Source: Diatrype stigma (Eukaryota > Ascomycota > Sordariomycetes > Xylariales > Diatrypaceae). Taken from it: DNA of 64,000 nt. Under the pieces are notes generated by a model that was not told the origin of the DNA, ran no database searches, and saw only the letters and a program-made list of their open reading frames with translations. The translations under genes were made by a program, and so were the position numbers. Positions 33,292 through 43,753 of the stretch are shown in pieces (within the stretch, counting starts at the first letter, position 1; every line of letters starts with the position of its first letter). The DNA is taken from NCBI GenBank assembly GCA_022225965.2, contig JAKJXP020000004.1, positions 620,001-684,000 of the forward strand, in the 5' to 3' direction.

Positions 33292-35061
33292 TCAACTTAT
33301 ATCAAATTTCCAAGGCCCTTTGTTATACATAAACTTAATGGCAGCTTCGACCGTTTCTAAGAATCGACTTTCTTCCATGTCGATATCGGACCAATGCCAG
33401 CCATCTCGGCCCTGAATTTCGCGCTGAACAATCTCACCGCTTTCCGCCTCATTGCGCGGTCTAGCTTCACTTCTCCTTCTCCCAGGATCTTCGACCATCG
33501 ACTCATTGTCGTCACTCCGGGACCGAGTCGTACCCCCCATGGTCCCCTCTCGCACATTCTTCGGCCCTTCACTTTCTGTCCACATCTCGGGGGAAATGGT
33601 ACTTGCATGGGCGCGATAGTATCCGAGACCGCGCATCCCCGCCACATTGCGGAACCCATTGTGGTCCAGTTCCTCCGGCTGTATCTCTACGACTGCGCCG
33701 GCGCCTTGACGCATGAAAAGCGACTGGGTCAGCCCTGCGCCATGGACTCCAACCAGAACGTCTGTTCCTCGCGCGACGCGGACTTGCTCCGAGAAGGGTA
33801 TGGCAGCAAAGTCGACCATTTGGACTCTGATGTGTGAGTTCCTCCTCTGGAGGGAGGCAATGAGATGGTCTTGGTTCCGGAGTCGCCGCGTGTCCCGGCG
33901 CTTGACAAAAGTCACGACGATAGGCTCGTCGTTCTTGCGGGTTGGAGGGTCTTCAATTCCGTAGAACTTGAGCACCCGGCTGCTAAACACATTTAGAGTT
34001 GGCGCGTTGTTGCATTGCTGCGCCTGATCGTCATCTTTCCAAAATGGGTTACTGCTCCCGGCAAGAGGGATAATCAGATCGACGTCCTCGAGGTTGCTAA
34101 GCGAAGATCTGTCACTGAGCAACTCGTTAAAACGGAGGGGCTTTCGTCGTGCAAACAACGTCCAAAGGTCAAAATAAGGGCCATCGTCGCGGTCATCCAG
34201 AATGACGACTTGGGTGTCATCGGCGTCGTCCGGGTCCCTGAAAAGAGGCACGTTTTCGCCCGAGTCATCCCCTGACATGCGCAAGATGTCAAAGGTCATG
34301 TAAGTAGAGAATATCTCCATGAGACTATGCCATAGGTTCCCCTCGCCCTCGCGCTTGAGAAGAAGGAACTTCTTTGGTGGCGTAACATTGGAGGTTGTGT
34401 TGGGTTCAAGAGCGTTGTCCAGTTCTTGCGGCCGCTCCGTCTCACGTCCACCCCCTTTTGGCTGGGGGCTGGACCTTTGGACATCGATAACCTGGGAAAA
34501 GATATAGAACGGGCCTGTCTCGTACCAATATCCTGGCAACCTATTGAAAGGCAGCAGACCGTGCCTTTCTTCTTGCTCAGAAAACTGTCGCAACGAACAG
34601 TCTAACTGGAACTTTCCAGTCTCCACGTTTAGGACAGCCCCTTTCCCATAACAGAACGAATCCGTCTTTCCATCGAAGCCAGAGTGGCGATGAAAGCAGG
34701 TCAACGTCGCCCCCGAGCTTGCTTCGCAGTAAGAGGCAGCATGATTATGGAACTGAGCGAAATAGGTGGGTGAGAATCGAGAGCAAGCGTTGTCTGGAAA
34801 AGGGGTCGACTGGTACTCGGGGGGTAAAGTTGCAGTCGCCTCGCTTGGTTTAGACCGCGTGTGTGAAGGTAGAGTTACGAGCACACTAGATGCTGAGATA
34901 TCAGCATCTAGCATATACAAATGCGATCCCGGGAGAAGAAGCCAAAGGCTGACGGCAAGGATAGTGAGCGCAAGAATAGCAGAGGGTTTCCTATTCAGCA
35001 TCATTCTCTGAGGTGACAAGTTCCAGTGTGAAAGGGGTGAGTGCAGTTCCCACCAAAGCAT
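33292..35061 (-). CDS. Family 61 glycosyltransferase (GT61/DUF563), type II membrane protein
   Basis: Single exon, 589 aa. A cytosolic N terminus is followed by one membrane anchor (ILALTILAVSLWLLLPG, about residues 29-45), so the catalytic part faces the Golgi or ER lumen. The GT61 signature lies in the C-terminal half: TDVLVGVHGAGLTQSLFM, then AVVEIQPEELDHNGFRNVA. The family includes plant xylosyl/arabinosyltransferases and animal EOGT; fungal donors and acceptors are mostly unknown. A Cys-containing luminal stem (SYCEASSGATLTCFHRHSG) precedes the domain. Two ATG codons at residues 20-21, just before the anchor, are alternative starts. The last 150 residues include a charged insert (RSRSDDNESMVEDPGRRRS). 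Confidence 0.88.
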   Translation of the reverse strand: MLWWELHSPLSHWNLSPQRMMLNRKPSAILALTILAVSLWLLLPGSHLYMLDADISASSVLVTLPSHTRSKPSEATATLPPEYQSTPFPDNACSRFSPTYFAQFHNHAASYCEASSGATLTCFHRHSGFDGKTDSFCYGKGAVLNVETGKFQLDCSLRQFSEQEERHGLLPFNRLPGYWYETGPFYIFSQVIDVQRSSPQPKGGGRETERPQELDNALEPNTTSNVTPPKKFLLLKREGEGNLWHSLMEIFSTYMTFDILRMSGDDSGENVPLFRDPDDADDTQVVILDDRDDGPYFDLWTLFARRKPLRFNELLSDRSSLSNLEDVDLIIPLAGSSNPFWKDDDQAQQCNNAPTLNVFSSRVLKFYGIEDPPTRKNDEPIVVTFVKRRDTRRLRNQDHLIASLQRRNSHIRVQMVDFAAIPFSEQVRVARGTDVLVGVHGAGLTQSLFMRQGAGAVVEIQPEELDHNGFRNVAGMRGLGYYRAHASTISPEMWTESEGPKNVREGTMGGTTRSRSDDNESMVEDPGRRRSEARPRNEAESGEIVQREIQGRDGWHWSDIDMEESRFLETVEAAIKFMYNKGPWKFDIS

Positions 35062-36335
35062 TCGGCAGGCTAGATGAGAGAGTAATAAGAATAAGTTACC
35101 AGCGAGGTAGACACTCTGGAAACTTTAGGGGCAAGTGTGTTTACTGAAATGATAGAATTTGATTCATCTGACTAGAGTATTTTTCCGCTTGACAGGTATC
35201 AAACAGCTTTTGCCAGTGGTAAGAATGCACCATTTTTTAGTCACCCGTTGTATTGTAGCTACTGGACGGTGAATGAAAGGCATGTATCTTGTAAGCGCCC
35301 AGATGATACATATTGTCACTAACAAGCCTGGTTATCATATCGAGTGAGGCTGTGAGCTTGCTGCAGTTGGTAGCCGTAAGATACAGGGATGGGGAGTTTT
35401 GGATGCAGTTGGTAGCAACATGATACAGGGGAAGCTCGAGTTGGAAACTACGCGCCCACCACGATAGGTGGCTAATTGATGAATGATGATAACCAACATC
35501 AACAGCTGAAAATGTTTCAGCAAATGAAAGCGGTTAAACACCTCATCTCGTATTCTGACCTACTTCAGCTACATGGTATTGACAGCACCCCATTGCTAGC
35601 TACTAAGAATGACCAAATATATTATACCCCATTCAACCATCTTGTATCGGCGACAAGAGCGTTGGCTTCCATCAGCCTCCTCGTTGAAACAGAACGTTGG
35701 TCTAGAACGTTAGATACAAAAGTTCTTGTCCCTACTTCACATTTCACCTACCTAGGTACCTACTATTTTCTACGGATTTATAAAAACTGTCTGAAAATTT
35801 GCGCCCTAGGGACCAAGCTTTCTCAAGAACTGAGAAGACCATGAATGGCTCTCTCCTACTGGTCTATGGGTAGACGATTATTGCAGGAGGACAGTTGTCA
35901 GTTGGTTCAAGCGGCAAGTCAACAGCATGTCACGGAAAGGAGATATATATCGCGTTGTTCCCCCTTTTCTAGGCATCCGTGGGGCGATGTGTGAGATAAC
36001 TGCATGTGTAGGGGACGAAGAACCCATGCAAAGATAGACAGGGCTTGAGTACGTAGCTGCTAAGATGTCATGTACATGAGCGATAGCAGATACGGGACAA
36101 TTCGAGATTTCTCGAAGATAGACTTCAAGACGGTGTCTTCTACAGCCGCGCTGTGCAGCCTTGCTGATGGAACAATCAACATAAGATCTCGAACACTGCG
36201 CGATAGCGTCTGCCATTTTCTTCTGGATACTCCTATTAGCTAGTCCTTTCACTTCAAGCAATTATTAGTCGACATTGATCTCTAGTCATGTGTACTGGGT
36301 CATTAGCACTCAACTAGAATATTGTGATAAACCCC
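35062..36335. other. Intergenic, no supported gene
   Basis: Divergent upstream regions of the GT61 gene and the aspartic-protease-like gene. Open frames at 35476-35844 (plus) and 35878-36261 (minus) have no recognisable motif. CCTAGGTACCTA palindrome near 35750. Confidence 0.55.
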
Positions 36336-38076
36336 ATGTTTCTTCGAGGACGCTGGTGGACTTGTCCACAGGTCGTAGCTGGCGTGTTGATTCATCGAGC
36401 CTTGAACAATCTCGTCTCAGCACAATGCGTTCCCTATCCCATCGCTGCACCAATCGGCAATGTCACCCTGTCTAACGGCCAAGTCTCGAGAGGAGTTGCT
36501 TTATCCGTGGGCAGTCCTGAACAGGACTTCTCTTTTCTCCCCCAATGGTTCGTCATGAATCGAGATCTTCATAAAGAACTGTGGGCTTTTGAGATACTAA
36601 TGGTAATCTGCTAGGCCACTGAACAATACCATCGTGTACGGGACGAACGGTTATTGCACAGACCCAGCGCCTGAATCGGAGGATGGCTGTACAACATGGA
36701 GGGGTGGACAGTACAATATCCTTGACTCTGAGACGAGAAGAGAGGCCGTGGAAACCAGCCATCCAGTCGATGGATTGCAGTATCCAGAGATGACATTCTA
36801 CACTGACCTCTTTGCACTCAACAAGAATACCACGCTGGAAAACTTTCCTCTGGGAGTTCCCCTCGAAGACTGGGCGCAACAGGGTTATCACCCAAGGATG
36901 GCCATCGGCCTCGGCGATAATTCCACCATACTCCGCGTTCTCAAAGATGGGAACCACATTGCTTCCCGCACTTGGAGTATGTTCTTCGGCTGGACGGGTG
37001 CTACTTACAACGCACAGCTCGATGGGACATTTGTGTTTGGTGGTTATGATAGAGCCAAGGTGGATGGTCAGGGATACCCACAAGACCTCAACCAACAGGA
37101 TCCACGATGCCAGACACAAATGCTTGTCACCATCGACGACATTGTTCTTCATTTCCCCAATGGCACTGATGCTAGCATCGTGGCGGGGACGCCAGATGGC
37201 CCCTTTGACGCCTGCGTCGTCCCCGACTTCCCAGGCTTAATGACCATCGCCAATGATCCATACATGAACATGTTTATGGAACACACAAACACAGTTATCA
37301 CCAAACGAAGCTTTGGGCTGTCATACTACAGCCTCTTGTATGACGACGGCGCTGAACCATTCCAAGGGGATCTGACAATCGACATCCGAGACGGACCTTC
37401 TGTTCGGATTCCGAACAAGCAACTGGTCATGCCAGAGAGATATATCAGAGAGGAAGATGGTCAGATAATGGCCAACTACTCGCGATCAAACCTACTCATC
37501 AATGCGCTTCAGAACATCAATGCCGACGACCTCAGTCAGCTAGGACAACAGTTTCTCTCCTCAGCCTACTTGATGGTGAACCAAGACAGCAGGCAGTTCA
37601 CTCTATGGTCAGCCGACCCAACACGCGTGGAGGACCTAGTAGGCATCAACGAAGAAGGGCAAGATGTTACCCAATGGTGCAACTCGGAGCCAGTTGCAGT
37701 CCCGAGTCCTTCAGAGTCTGTAACCCCACCATCAAGCGGCGATGATGGTGGCGGCCTGGGTCCAGGGGCCATTGCAGGGATTGCCATTTGCGGGGTGTTG
37801 ATCCTTGCTAGCATCATCGGCGTCACCTTGTGGAAACGTCGTCGTGGTAGAGGGACTGTAGTTCCCAACCCCGGGCCTCCGAGCGATGCGCCTGTCAACC
37901 AGGCGGGGGCTGAGCGTGATTTCCAGCCCACATATAGTGAAATGGGTGCAGATACCTGGACTAAACAGGGACCCATTGAGCTCCAAGGGGCTGATGTGAC
38001 GGAACCACATGTGCAGATTTCGGGTCGCCAGGGCCAGCTGCCCCTAAGTGAGCAACGGTATGAGTTGATAGGGTGA
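36336..38076 (+). CDS. Membrane-anchored aspartic-protease-like protein lacking the usual catalytic motifs
   Basis: Two exons, 36336-36547 and 36615-38076, give about 557 aa. The intron (67 bp, donor GTTCGT, branch ACTAATG, acceptor CTAG) restores W-P-L-N-N across the junction. An N-terminal hydrophobic stretch (VVAGVLIHRALNNLVSAQC) is a weak signal peptide. The pepsin-like fold is suggested by GQVSRGVALSVGSPEQDFSF, by FGWTGATYNAQLDGTFVFGG and by SSAYLMVNQDSRQFTLW. Where the first DTGS motif should be it has FSFLPQWP, and near the second it has CVVPDFPGLM, so both catalytic Asp motifs appear absent. Near the C terminus a Ser/Pro-rich stalk, a membrane helix (GAIAGIAICGVLILASIIGV) and a KRRRGRG stop-transfer signal give a type I surface topology with a 100-residue cytosolic tail. 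Likely a non-enzymatic surface or sensor-type protein. Confidence 0.75.
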
Positions 38077-39089
38077 AAGGCGCCCACTATAAAGTATCCT
38101 GCATCAATGCAGAATAATAGTAACGCGCAGTACATATGTAACATTATTCCGGCGTATACTTTTGATACGGACGTTGGGGTAGTTCATATATCACAATACA
38201 TTACAATCTTCCGCGTTGAACCAATACCATTATAGTGATAGTGACAGTGACTTGATGCGATTCACTCAAACATTGGCGTAAGCTTGAAATGAGTCATGCG
38301 TGTTTCTATCCCATCGTGTCGGTAACAGGTAAGACCTTTCATTGGTTGGTACTAGAACTTATGACCTCAAGGTAGCATTCAAAATCCCATTACTAGGTAC
38401 GTAAGGACCAACCGGCAGACAATCGACAATTGCTCGGCATTCTCTAGGCGCGCGCCCATCAAACGATCAAACAATGAGGTAGAGTGATATCTCCATTCAC
38501 CGTCTTGCGGTTAGCCTTTCAAAATATTGTTAGGCTTGATGAAGGCCAAAACGGCGATCAACTACCCAGGCAATGATGCCACCAAGAGATGCATGTAAGT
38601 GGCCCGGCAGGAAAGCCACCAGGGCGGGCCGAAGAAGCCCCTTGTCGGCAGGGTTCCATTGACGAAGAACCGCCCGGCCCGAGATCCCATTCAGTTGAAC
38701 CCCTATCTTCCTTCCCTATCCGGTGCTCAGGATCAAATTGGAAACGACAGATGACATTGTGGTGCCTGCGACATCAAACTTACTCTGTAAATCCTTCCGC
38801 TCCAGCACTGCAGCGCTGTAATCCTAGTACAGGAAGCTTCGAGCCAACTCTGCGCCACGGCTGGTCAACATCATGAAAGCCTAGCTGGCCTACGCGACGT
38901 ATATCTAGGGCAGGACCAACGTAGCTGCATATTCTGGCGTGACCGTCGCGATACGTCCCAACAACTAATCGTAAAGAGCGTGTGGACATATGCAAAGAAA
39001 GCTACACCCCTCGACCTGCACTAATGTAGCTGAAGAGGCTGTTAACAATAAACATAGAACAAACTCTTATACTCAATTAGCAGTGGCGC
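38077..39089. other. Intergenic, no supported gene
   Basis: No coding signal beyond short chance frames (95 codons at 38589-38876). Confidence 0.6.
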
Positions 39090-39096
39090 ATATATA
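39090..39096 (+). promoter_or_regulatory. TATA-like element before the aminotransferase
   Basis: ATATATAG sequence about 105 bp upstream of the ATG at 39198. Weak evidence by itself. Confidence 0.35.
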
Positions 39097-39197
39097 GAGT
39101 TCGCAAAAGCATTTCCCTATAGCCCTCGTATCATTATTCGTATCATTAGAAAGCAAAGGACTGGGTTGCGTCTTGGGACGTACGATACTTATTTACC

Positions 39198-40466
39198 ATG
39201 GCGTCGATCTTTCCTCCCCCGCCGATCGACACAGTGGATTGGGACAACCTGAAGGATCACACCGGCGTTACCGAAGGCAGGGGAGCCTTTCGCAGCACCG
39301 ACTAACTAGTTCTTACTAACATCATGTACCACCTAGTCAACGGGCACATCGAATCCATATATTCCAGGACTACTGGCAAATGGTCGCCGCTTACCTTCGT
39401 CTCCGACCCACACGTGCGCATCCATGGGCTGTCTCCCGCCCTCAACTACGGCCAGCAGGTCCTGGAAGGGCTCAAGGCCTTCCGCATGCCCGGCGATGCA
39501 GGCGGGATCGCCCTCTTCCGCCCAGATCGCCACGCCGCGCGCTTTCGGCACTCGGCCGCGGTGCTCTCGCTACCTCCCGTCCCCGCGGACACGTTCATGC
39601 GAGCTTGCCGCGCGGCCGTCGCCCGCAACGCCCAGTACGTCCCCCCGCACGGGTCCGGCGGGGCCCTGTACGTCCGACCGCAGCTCTACGGGTCGAGCGC
39701 GATGTTCAAGCTCGCCGCGCCGGCCGAGTGCGCGTTCCGCGTCTTCGTCCTCCCGACCGGCGGCACGCATCACGATCACGGCACGGCGGCACCTGTCAAG
39801 GCGCTGATCCTGGACCGCTTCGACCGCGCCGCGCCCCTCGGCACGGGGCACGCGAAGGTAGGCGGGAACTACGCTCCGGTGCTGCGATGGAGCGACCAGG
39901 CCGGAAGGGAAGGATTCGGCATCACCCTGCATCTTGACAGCGCGCGGCATGAAACGGTCGATGAGTTCAGCACGTGCGGGTTCGTTGGTGTGATTTCTCC
40001 TAGGCGTGATGATGACGACGGCGATGACAAGGACGTAACGCTGGTGGTACCCGACTCGGCATGTGCCATCAACAGCGTCACTAGCGACAGCATACAGCGC
40101 ATCGGCCGCAGCTTCGGATGGGATGTGGAAAAGCGACCGGTTCGGTATGCCGAATTGCCCAGTTTCGACGAGGTGCTCGGCGCCGGGACTGCGGTAGCGC
40201 TGATACCAATCCGATCGATCACACGGGAGCGCACGGCAGGAGTTTCCGTCGTCAGTGGTCCGCGGGTTCAGGTGGATGCGGAAACCGAGACGATCTCCTA
40301 TCTTTCAGATGAGCAGCAGAGTGGCGGGCCTGTGTATCTCAAGCTGCTGGCCAGACTGCTGGCAATTCAACAAGGCAAGGTATGGGATGAGTTTGGCTGG
40401 CGTTTTGAGGTGAAAGCAGAGGATAGAGATGTCCCTGGTAGAAACGAGAACATCGATAATAGGTAG
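39198..40466 (+). CDS. Class IV aminotransferase, branched-chain type (BCAT)
   Basis: PLP enzyme that transaminates Val/Leu/Ile and their keto acids with glutamate/2-oxoglutarate. Exons 39198-39276 and 39337-40466 give 402 aa. The intron uses a GC donor (GAAG|GCAGGG), has a TTACTAAC branch point and a CCTAG acceptor; only this splice joins the expected N terminus (MASIFPPPPIDTVDWDNL) to VNGHIES in frame. Family motifs: HGLSPALNYGQQVLEGLKAF, YVRPQLYGSS, GHAKVGGNYAPVL with the PLP lysine, and DEFSTCGFVGVI, where most BCATs have a STSNFF-type motif. No mitochondrial presequence is seen, so a cytosolic enzyme is likely. It is followed at about 1.15 kb by a P450 on the same strand, so a pathway-specific role is possible. 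Confidence 0.88.
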
Positions 40467-41499
40467 GGAGAGACTTGAAGGCTGTAGATCGCATGGCTGG
40501 GTATATATTCATACGGGCCCTGGCTATCGATAGGTAAGACTTCACAAAGGGGTCACTTCCCAGGGGTTTCTTGCACCCCAGTATGAGTAATGAACATTGA
40601 ATTCTATAACATGCATCTATACAAATCTCAGGAGTCCCGAAAAACATAGAAATGGGCAGGAATTGCGGGTTCGAGTTTCATGGACTGTCCTGTTTCTGGT
40701 TGATACTCGTAACACCCCAGAATGATGTACAGTGCATAAGGATATACAATCGGGCATAGGCTGCTACCTACCAATGATAATGTGTGCTACCTATACACAC
40801 TTCCCCGCCTTGGACCCTTACATGTAGGCCCTAAAAGGGGCCCCTGCCAAGGCGCCACGAAGCCCACCTTCTAACCATCTTCATGGCAGTCCAGGCACTA
40901 TATCCTTCACAGGGACATCCTGGTTCACATCGGGCTACAGCGAAGCGTTTACTTGGTCTCCGACAGCTGATGATGAGGCCAAACATGTGACAGATTTACT
41001 CGACATGTGTAGGTCGTCGCCTACTTCCTCTCTTCCGCAAACAGCCATCGTCCTCCGCATACTTCCCAAGTCAACATTGGCATTTATAGTCCTGATGTGT
41101 TTATTCCCGGCCCCTCCGGATGTTTCGGAAGATGACGAGCCAATACCACGCTTTCCTGTCAATTGATCTTGGACGAATGGCGGCATCGTGGCCATCTAAC
41201 GCCCAGCTGTTGTAGGACTATGCATGTCCGCAATAAGTGTGTACAATAGGCGAACTGCTGGATTGTGGGTATTTCGGCAAGCCGAGCAAGGGGGTTGAAT
41301 AAAGGATTTGCATTTGGTCGACGGCCATAGGCGGGACTTAAGAAGTTCTTAAGAACCCCGCAGATAAGCGACATACTGCAACATCGTCACATCACGCCAG
41401 GGGTTGTTGGGTATATTGATTACTGATTAAGGTGCACCCCATGCAATATGGCAGATCAGTCCAGGGTTGAGCGTTAGCTTTGGCGGGGAATGTCGCGTG
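40467..41499. other. Intergenic between aminotransferase and P450
   Basis: No supported gene. A minus-strand frame of 102 codons (40339-40647) overlaps the aminotransferase end and is a shadow. Confidence 0.6.
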
Positions 41500-41506
41500 T
41501 ATAAAG
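41500..41506 (+). promoter_or_regulatory. TATA box of the P450 gene
   Basis: TATAAAG 118 bp upstream of the chosen ATG (41618). It lies inside a possible N-terminal extension of the open frame (from 41480), which favours the downstream start. Confidence 0.5.
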
Positions 41507-41617
41507 AGCCGCGCCTCCTTCCCATGTTCTGTAGGTGAAGATTGTATATTTACTTTGCTATATCCTTCGCTCTTTGGGTTCTTGGTTCTACCCTGGACAG
41601 GAAACCTTTCCACCATC

Positions 41618-43533
41618 ATGGAACCACTATTCATGATCGGTGGTGCTCTAGCAGTACTTGTGCTTCAGATTCTCATTAAGAGGCTCATATACCCCCGCCC
41701 ATTGCCGGGTATACCATACAACAAGGACGCGGCAAAGAGCATCACGGGGGACCGCCCATTCATCGCGGCTACGTACAAGAAGTTTACCGAGTGGAGTTTA
41801 CCTATTGGGCGTCGGTCACTCGAGTATGGATCGCCCGTTCACCAGGTATTCCTCACCTCGTTCGCGAAACCAATCGTCCTAGTCGACGACCCGCGAGAGG
41901 TATCCGACATGCTTCTCCGGCGCCAGAAGGAGTTCGACAAATCCAACGCGCACGGCATCTGGAAGACTTTCATTCCCGATTCCACCATAGCCAAGGCGAC
42001 GACGGAGGAATACAAGGCGCAGAGGAGAACCTGGCAGGATGCCATGAATCCTGATTTCCTCCGACGTGTCGTGGCAAAGACCATATACGACAGAGTCGTC
42101 GACCTGACGAGGCTATGGGCAGTCAGGAGCTCACGGTCAAGCGGCAGCGCGGTGGATGTCAGCGAGGACTTCTCGTTCGCCGCCCTTGACGCTATCTGGA
42201 CGGCAACGTTTGGAGAACACCTCGACCTAGTCAATTCTCAGATCCAGGCGCTCGAAACGGGCAAGAAGGTCAAGACCAAAGGTTTGGACATGCACAGCAC
42301 TGTCCAATACCTCGACCAGCTAGCAACCGTGTGGTATGAGCCATCGTAGCCCGAAAGCCTATTTGTTATCGCGCTTCCAATGTCGATTCCCTGCCACACA
42401 CGCGCGCGCGCACACACATATAAGCTAACTTCAATATTGTAGGCGAGGCGCTCTCTGGCCTGCTTTCACTCGGTGGCGTCTGCAGAGAAACGCAAATTTC
42501 CGCAGGTACATGCAGATGAAAGATCGTGAAATTGATCGTATTCTCCTAGACGCTTCGGCCCGCTTTCAGCGTTTGCTAGATGGCTCCAGCACCGGTGAAG
42601 AGCATGACACCTGTGCGATGGACCTCGTTCTTAGGCGCAACATGCTGGCTGCCCAGAAGGCCGGAAAGCAGGTGCCCGATCCGACAAAAGATTCTAAATT
42701 GAGAGACGAACTTCTGCTTTTCATATATGCCGTGAGATCCGCGAGTTCCTGATTCTGATATATCAAGCACCACTGGCTGACTGGGTATGTTAGGGTCACG
42801 ACACCACCTCCACGACGCTACAATGGTTCGTGAAGTACATGACCAACAATCAAGAGGTGCAGACCAAACTCCGGGAAAAGCTAAGGACGGCCTACTCGGG
42901 TTCACCACTGCCAGACGTTGAGGAGCTGCTCAGCAAGGACGTCCCCTATCTCAACGCTACCATTGAGGAGACTCTCCGGCTCGCGTCAACGGCGTCCCGC
43001 CTCGGTCGCACTGCGACGGTCGACACCGAAATCCTCGGCCACAAGATCCCGGCCGGGACCGAGGTATCCCCGCTTACCGTGACGCGCTGGACGCCCGTCC
43101 CCGTTCCCGAATCATGTCGGAGTGCGTCCAGCCGCGCGGCATTCGAGAAAGCCGGGGGCCAGGACTGGGCCCATCAGCCAAGTGCTCAAGACCTCGACGA
43201 GTTCTCGCCTGAGCGATGGCTGAAAACCGATGAGAAAGGGCAGGAAGTCTTCGATTCTAGCGCTTTGCCGCAGAACGCGTTTGGTGGTGGAACGAGGGGT
43301 TGCTTTGGTATGGCGTTTGGGACCCCTCTCCCTTCTCGCTCTGCTTGCTCATGCTGACTGGTTTTTGTTTCATAGGGCGAAGATTGGCCATGATGGAGCT
43401 TCGGATCTTGATCGCGCTCACCACGATTAGCTTCAAGTTTCTCCCTGTTCCGCCGGAGTATAATAGTTTCCAGGCGAAGGAACTGTTGCTTAGAGCTCCG
43501 CAGCAATGCTATGTCAGGCTTGAGGTTGCCTAG
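41618..43533 (+). CDS. Cytochrome P450 monooxygenase, ER-anchored
   Basis: Haem-thiolate monooxygenase. Exons 41618-42333, 42443-42731, 42794-43307 and 43376-43533 give 558 aa, with all phases consistent. The N-terminal anchor is EPLFMIGGALAVLVLQILI followed by KRLIYPRPLPGIPYN, the proline hinge. The I-helix oxygen-binding motif is GHDTTSTT. The K-helix ExxR is EETLR. The PERF-type motif is EFSPERWL. The haem loop is FGGGTRGCFGRRLAMMELRI, with the Cys ligand just before intron 3. The segment between ExxR and PERW (TVTRWTPVPVPESCRSASSR) looks shortened against related long P450s, so part of that loop may be lost. Substrate cannot be inferred. The nearest neighbour on the same strand is the branched-chain aminotransferase. 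Confidence 0.93.
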
Positions 43534-43753
43534 TACAGACAAGGGATCGACTTACTCCCTGGAGCTATCGGTACTCGCAAGCTATTATACCCGGAGAACT
43601 AAATGGTCTATGATTCGTTATAGGCTAATACACGATTGTCTAAAGATCCAGCATTGGTTATGTCGATGTATCACAGCCTATACTGACTAACAATTCAGTG
43701 AACAAGAGACTTGGGTGTTCCCGGCTTCCGACCCCTCACAAGTTTTCCCCGAT

